Shown here: piece by piece, positions 61,292 to 64,000 of the stretch
Layout: the number at the start of each line of letters is the position of its first letter
Position numbering within the stretch: the first letter of the stretch is position 1
NCBI GenBank assembly: GCA_022791155.1
Contig: JAAVYN010000034.1
Location: forward strand, 1 to 64,000
DNA length: 64,000 bases
DNA from: Bacillota bacterium
GTDB taxonomy: Bacteria > Bacillota > Clostridia > Lachnospirales > Anaerotignaceae
Direction of reading: 5' to 3'
The notes under the pieces: model-generated
Seen by the model: the letters and a program-made list of their open reading frames with translations, nothing else
Told to the model about the DNA's origin: nothing
The model's database searches: none
Made by a program: the position numbers and the translations under genes

Positions 61292-61558
61292 GTGAAGAAT
61301 TATATTGAGGAAAGGGCAATTGAAGTTGCACAGTTTATTGTCAATTCCAACGCCACAGTCCGGGAAACAGCCAAAAAATTTGGCGTCAGCAAAAGCACAG
61401 TGCACAAAGACATAACCGATAGAATTGAGAAACTTGATCCAGCCTTGGCAAGCAATGTGCGCAAAGTTCTGGAGGTCAACAAGGCAGAACGACATATAAG
61501 GGGCGGCCTTGCCACAAGAGAAAAATATTTGCATCTGACAAGAGGTCAGGCAAAATGA
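61292..61558 (+). CDS. Sporulation transcription factor SpoIIID
   Basis: An 88-residue DNA-binding protein that adjusts mother-cell gene expression after sigma-E. The helix-turn-helix ETAKKFGVSKSTVHKDITDR (about 26-45) and the basic C-terminal KAERHIRGGLATREKYLH match the family. GTG 61292 is chosen because AGGAGG (61279-61284) is 7 bases upstream; TTG 61289 would be too close. Together with sipL it shows that the organism sporulates. Confidence 0.94.
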   Translation: MKNYIEERAIEVAQFIVNSNATVRETAKKFGVSKSTVHKDITDRIEKLDPALASNVRKVLEVNKAERHIRGGLATREKYLHLTRGQAK

Positions 61559-61635
61559 TTTCATAAATACATCGAAGCGAAAAAATGATATGAAGTTTTT
61601 GTTGAGCAGTTTGTGAACGGTGTGACAAATGTCAT

Positions 61636-61669
61636 GCCGTTTTGTTTTGTTTCTGCAAAGCAAAATGGC
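61636..61669 (+). terminator. Hairpin 3' of spoIIID
   Basis: A 14-bp stem with two G-T pairs (61636-61649 with 61656-61669) closes a 6-base loop. It lies 78 bases after spoIIID. The T-run that should follow is short, so termination is only moderately likely. 61670-62049 has no gene. Confidence 0.45.
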
Positions 61670-62049
61670 GAGTGGTTTTGAAACTGATTTTGCCAAAAAA
61701 TGTGAAATTTGGCGGGGTTCTTTTTTGCAGTTTTTTGGATTTTGTTGAAGCTTGGCCGTTTTTGAAGTGTTGAACTTTGGCATATGTTTTGTGATAAAAA
61801 CATTGACGTCACAAAATTTTTATAAAAGAATTAACTTTTAACTCCCAATTCGCTTTTGTGTTACTCAAGCCAATGTGCTTGTGCTTCCTGTCATGCAGAA
61901 GGGCGGCGGCTGAAAAGGAATTGGGACATTTTCAATTAAATTTCTGAATTTTAATATTAATTTTCACAAACAAAAAACATAAATTAAACCATTTTTGTTC
62001 CAACTGAATGTGTTATGATGTATAATGTAAAAAATAAGGAGGGAGTTTT

Positions 62050-64000
62050 TTGAAAAGAATATTATTTTTTGCAGCAGTGATTGCTGTGTCTGTCAATGCA
62101 TATGCATCGGCAGCTGAAAACGTGATTGCAGAAGGAAACACAATTGTCACAAAGTCGAACCCTATATACAACATAAATCCTTTTGATCCGGCAAAAATTG
62201 AGGGGGTTGGCCAAAATGGAACACTGACAGCCCTGACGCCTGAAGGAAGGCTTGAAATTGAGCTTGGCGCCCCTCTTATGAAAATTAATGACGCTTATGT
62301 TGACAGAATTTGTTTTGCCAACGGCAAGTGGGGCGTTATGCGCGGTGTTGGGAAAATGGTTTTTGACGGAAGCGAAAATTGGGCGCCGCTTGAAAACTAT
62401 AGATATAAAAACGACAAAACACAAATCTATACATTGCCAATTGACGAGAAAATATTGGTTGAAAACGGCATGTGCACATATTTTGACGTTGTGAGCGACA
62501 GTGTTCAAAAAACATATATATATGACGCTGTTTCAGTTGGGCCAAACAACAACAGCATAAACATGAGGTTCATGAATGTGAGGGGAATTGGCTCCACAGA
62601 ACAGCTGAAGCAATGGCTCAAGGGCAAGCATGACGCGGGAACGCCAGTTGTTTTTTATTATGCGCTGAACAACTCTGCTTTTGAACCCTTTGATGAAAAA
62701 ACCAATGAATTTTTGAACCGAATAGATTCAAAAAAAATTGTTTTCGCCGACTTAAACATTGCTGAAGAAAATGAAAAAACAGATGAAAATTCCAACACAT
62801 TTTTTAATGATGGAAAGGCAGAGGGCTTCATTGAAAACTTCAAAAATAATGTCAAAATGGTCAAAGTTTATGGCGGAAACGAACACATGGGGCTTTATAT
62901 AGACAGCTATGAAGCCAATGACAGAGGCCTTGTTGTGAAACTTAAGGACAGCGGGGAAAATTCAAATGTGTATACAGGCGAAATTGCCTATGGAAAAATA
63001 GATTTCATGAGCAAAAAAAATTCTGAGATAACATTTGAAAGCGAAACAAGCAAGGCGGTTGTGAAAATTCAAGTATATTTTTATGGACTTGTTCTCCCGA
63101 CAGAAAGCGGAAGTGGCTATACATATGATGAAACTGGCTTAAAGCCGGTGTGTTATGTTCGGGAAAGGCTGATACTTCCAGACAACATATTGTCGTTTGA
63201 AGGAGAAAAAGTTGAGCTTTATTTGGGAAACGCCATTGCCAACAGAGTTGGAGAAGGGAAAAATGACATAAAGGCTGGTGGCGGCGTCAGTGTTGAAAAT
63301 GGCGACAAAATTTCGTTTGATGCAAAAGAGAGCTTTGGTTTTCCGCTCAAATTTGGAAGTGATGAATATGAGATAAACGTTGTTTCGTTTGAGGACAAGC
63401 CGCTCGAAAGGGACATAAAAGTTATGCTTTTGGGCGACAGCCTTATAAATGAAGACAAATATCCGCGTTTTTTGGGCGAAATGCTTGGCGAGAGGGCAAA
63501 GCTTGTTGGAACGAGGGGAAGCGGCAGCTTTCTTCACGAGGGCCGTGGCGGCTGGGCAATATATGACTATTGCAACAGCGAAAGCAAATATGGATATACA
63601 AACCCATTTTTGAACAACGGAAAATTTGATTTTTCTTACTATATGAAAAACAATGGTTTTGAAAATGTGGACTATGTTGTTGTCAACCTTGGCATAAATG
63701 ATTTGAATTTGATTGGGCACAATGACAGCAGCGAAATTCTCTCATATTTTGATTCTGTTATAAAAAGCATATTCGAATTTGATCCAGACACAAAAATAGT
63801 GATAAACACGCCCATAATGCTTTTTGACACAAATGAAACAGTGACTGCCAAAAATGCAAGGCTTGAATTCATAGAAAAGCTCAATGAAAAGTATGGTTCA
63901 CAGGCAAATGAAGGGATATTTTTCTCGCCGTCATATATAATGCTGGATCCATATATGGATTTCAAGCTGAAAGAACCAGTTATGAACGATGAAAATCAAA
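62050..64000 (+). CDS. Secreted SGNH/GDSL hydrolase, 5' part (runs off the window)
   Basis: 650 codons are open from TTG 62050 to the window edge; the C-terminus is missing. A signal peptide (about 1-22, FFAAVIAVSVNAYASA) follows AAGGAGGGAG. The first 450 residues have no recognised fold beyond a Trp/Lys-rich start (NGKWGVMRGVGKMVFDG) and beta-rich modules. From about residue 455 an SGNH hydrolase domain appears: block I LLGDSLINED (nucleophile Ser), a later GRGGWAIYDY, and VVNLGINDLNLIG (block III, GxND). It probably deacetylates or de-esterifies a surface polysaccharide. The catalytic Asp-His block would lie past the edge. Confidence 0.8.
   Translation, partial: MKRILFFAAVIAVSVNAYASAAENVIAEGNTIVTKSNPIYNINPFDPAKIEGVGQNGTLTALTPEGRLEIELGAPLMKINDAYVDRICFANGKWGVMRGVGKMVFDGSENWAPLENYRYKNDKTQIYTLPIDEKILVENGMCTYFDVVSDSVQKTYIYDAVSVGPNNNSINMRFMNVRGIGSTEQLKQWLKGKHDAGTPVVFYYALNNSAFEPFDEKTNEFLNRIDSKKIVFADLNIAEENEKTDENSNTFFNDGKAEGFIENFKNNVKMVKVYGGNEHMGLYIDSYEANDRGLVVKLKDSGENSNVYTGEIAYGKIDFMSKKNSEITFESETSKAVVKIQVYFYGLVLPTESGSGYTYDETGLKPVCYVRERLILPDNILSFEGEKVELYLGNAIANRVGEGKNDIKAGGGVSVENGDKISFDAKESFGFPLKFGSDEYEINVVSFEDKPLERDIKVMLLGDSLINEDKYPRFLGEMLGERAKLVGTRGSGSFLHEGRGGWAIYDYCNSESKYGYTNPFLNNGKFDFSYYMKNNGFENVDYVVVNLGINDLNLIGHNDSSEILSYFDSVIKSIFEFDPDTKIVINTPIMLFDTNETVTAKNARLEFIEKLNEKYGSQANEGIFFSPSYIMLDPYMDFKLKEPVMNDENQ

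Noticed and set aside
1..64000. tRNA, rRNA, CRISPR arrays and known riboswitches
   Set aside because: Looked for cloverleaf-like, spaced-repeat and cyclic-di-GMP riboswitch patterns on both strands and saw none convincing; a covariance-model search would be needed to exclude small RNAs.

Overview
The window looks like a chromosomal segment of a motile, endospore-forming, Gram-positive anaerobe of the class Clostridia. Support comes from a flagellar/chemotaxis region of the Firmicutes type (FliY, CheC, CheD, CheV, SwrD/FlbD), two sporulation genes (sipL, spoIIID), an S-layer protein with SLH domains, and strong AGGAGG-type ribosome binding sites. Ile ATA codons and TTG/GTG starts are common. 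A Lachnospirales-like bacterium is a reasonable guess, but the sequence does not fix the genus.

Layout. (1) 147-17165: a long co-directional flagellar/chemotaxis operon: fliK, flgD, a small flagellar-operon gene, flgE, swrD, motA, motB, fliM, fliY, cheY, fliO-P-Q-R, flhB, flhA, the motility sigma factor, two rod/hook genes, cheC, cheD. fliL and flhF/flhG are missing from their usual places. (2) 17469-19879: cheV and an EAL-like/HDOD signalling gene. (3) 20350-26014: a lipoprotein, a FIST sensor with a soluble chemoreceptor, a DUF1963 protein and an aldehyde dehydrogenase. (4) 26300-28064: an AT-richer type II restriction-modification cassette whose endonuclease and methylase both resemble the EcoRV system. 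(5) 28397-38174, mostly on the minus strand: a homocysteine methyltransferase, sipL, two membrane proteins (one with a histone-like Lys/Ala-rich tail), a 1558-residue S-layer protein and a PilZ protein. (6) 38189-47022: an FlhB C-domain paralogue and a FliK/YlqG-like protein, divergent from cheA-cheW-cheR-cheB. Between cheR and cheB sits an AT-rich insert encoding a secreted CHAT (caspase-like) protein and a second secreted protein that repeats only its C-terminal domain. (7) 47363-56291: galactose uptake and use (mglB-mglA-mglC, a small membrane protein, galK, galE, a ROK glucokinase, galM); galT is not seen. (8) 56360-64000: hpf, a cluster of five DnaA-box-like sequences, a macro-domain protein, glmU, prs, spoIIID with a candidate sigma-E promoter, and the start of a secreted SGNH hydrolase cut by the window end.

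How it works together. The flagellar operon builds the export gate, rod, hook, switch and stator. CheA/W/V with receptors (including the FIST-linked soluble one) drive CheY, which docks on FliM and probably on three tandem motifs in FliY; CheC, FliY and CheD reset the signal, and CheR/CheB adapt receptors. PilZ and HDOD proteins suggest cyclic-di-GMP-linked control. MglB is a galactose binding protein and could also feed chemotaxis.

Most notable: the FliY linker with a triplicated CheY-binding motif, the CHAT pair inside the che operon, the EcoRV-type cassette in a Firmicute, and the DnaA-box cluster at 57139-57217. All function calls are from reading the sequence; no database search was run.
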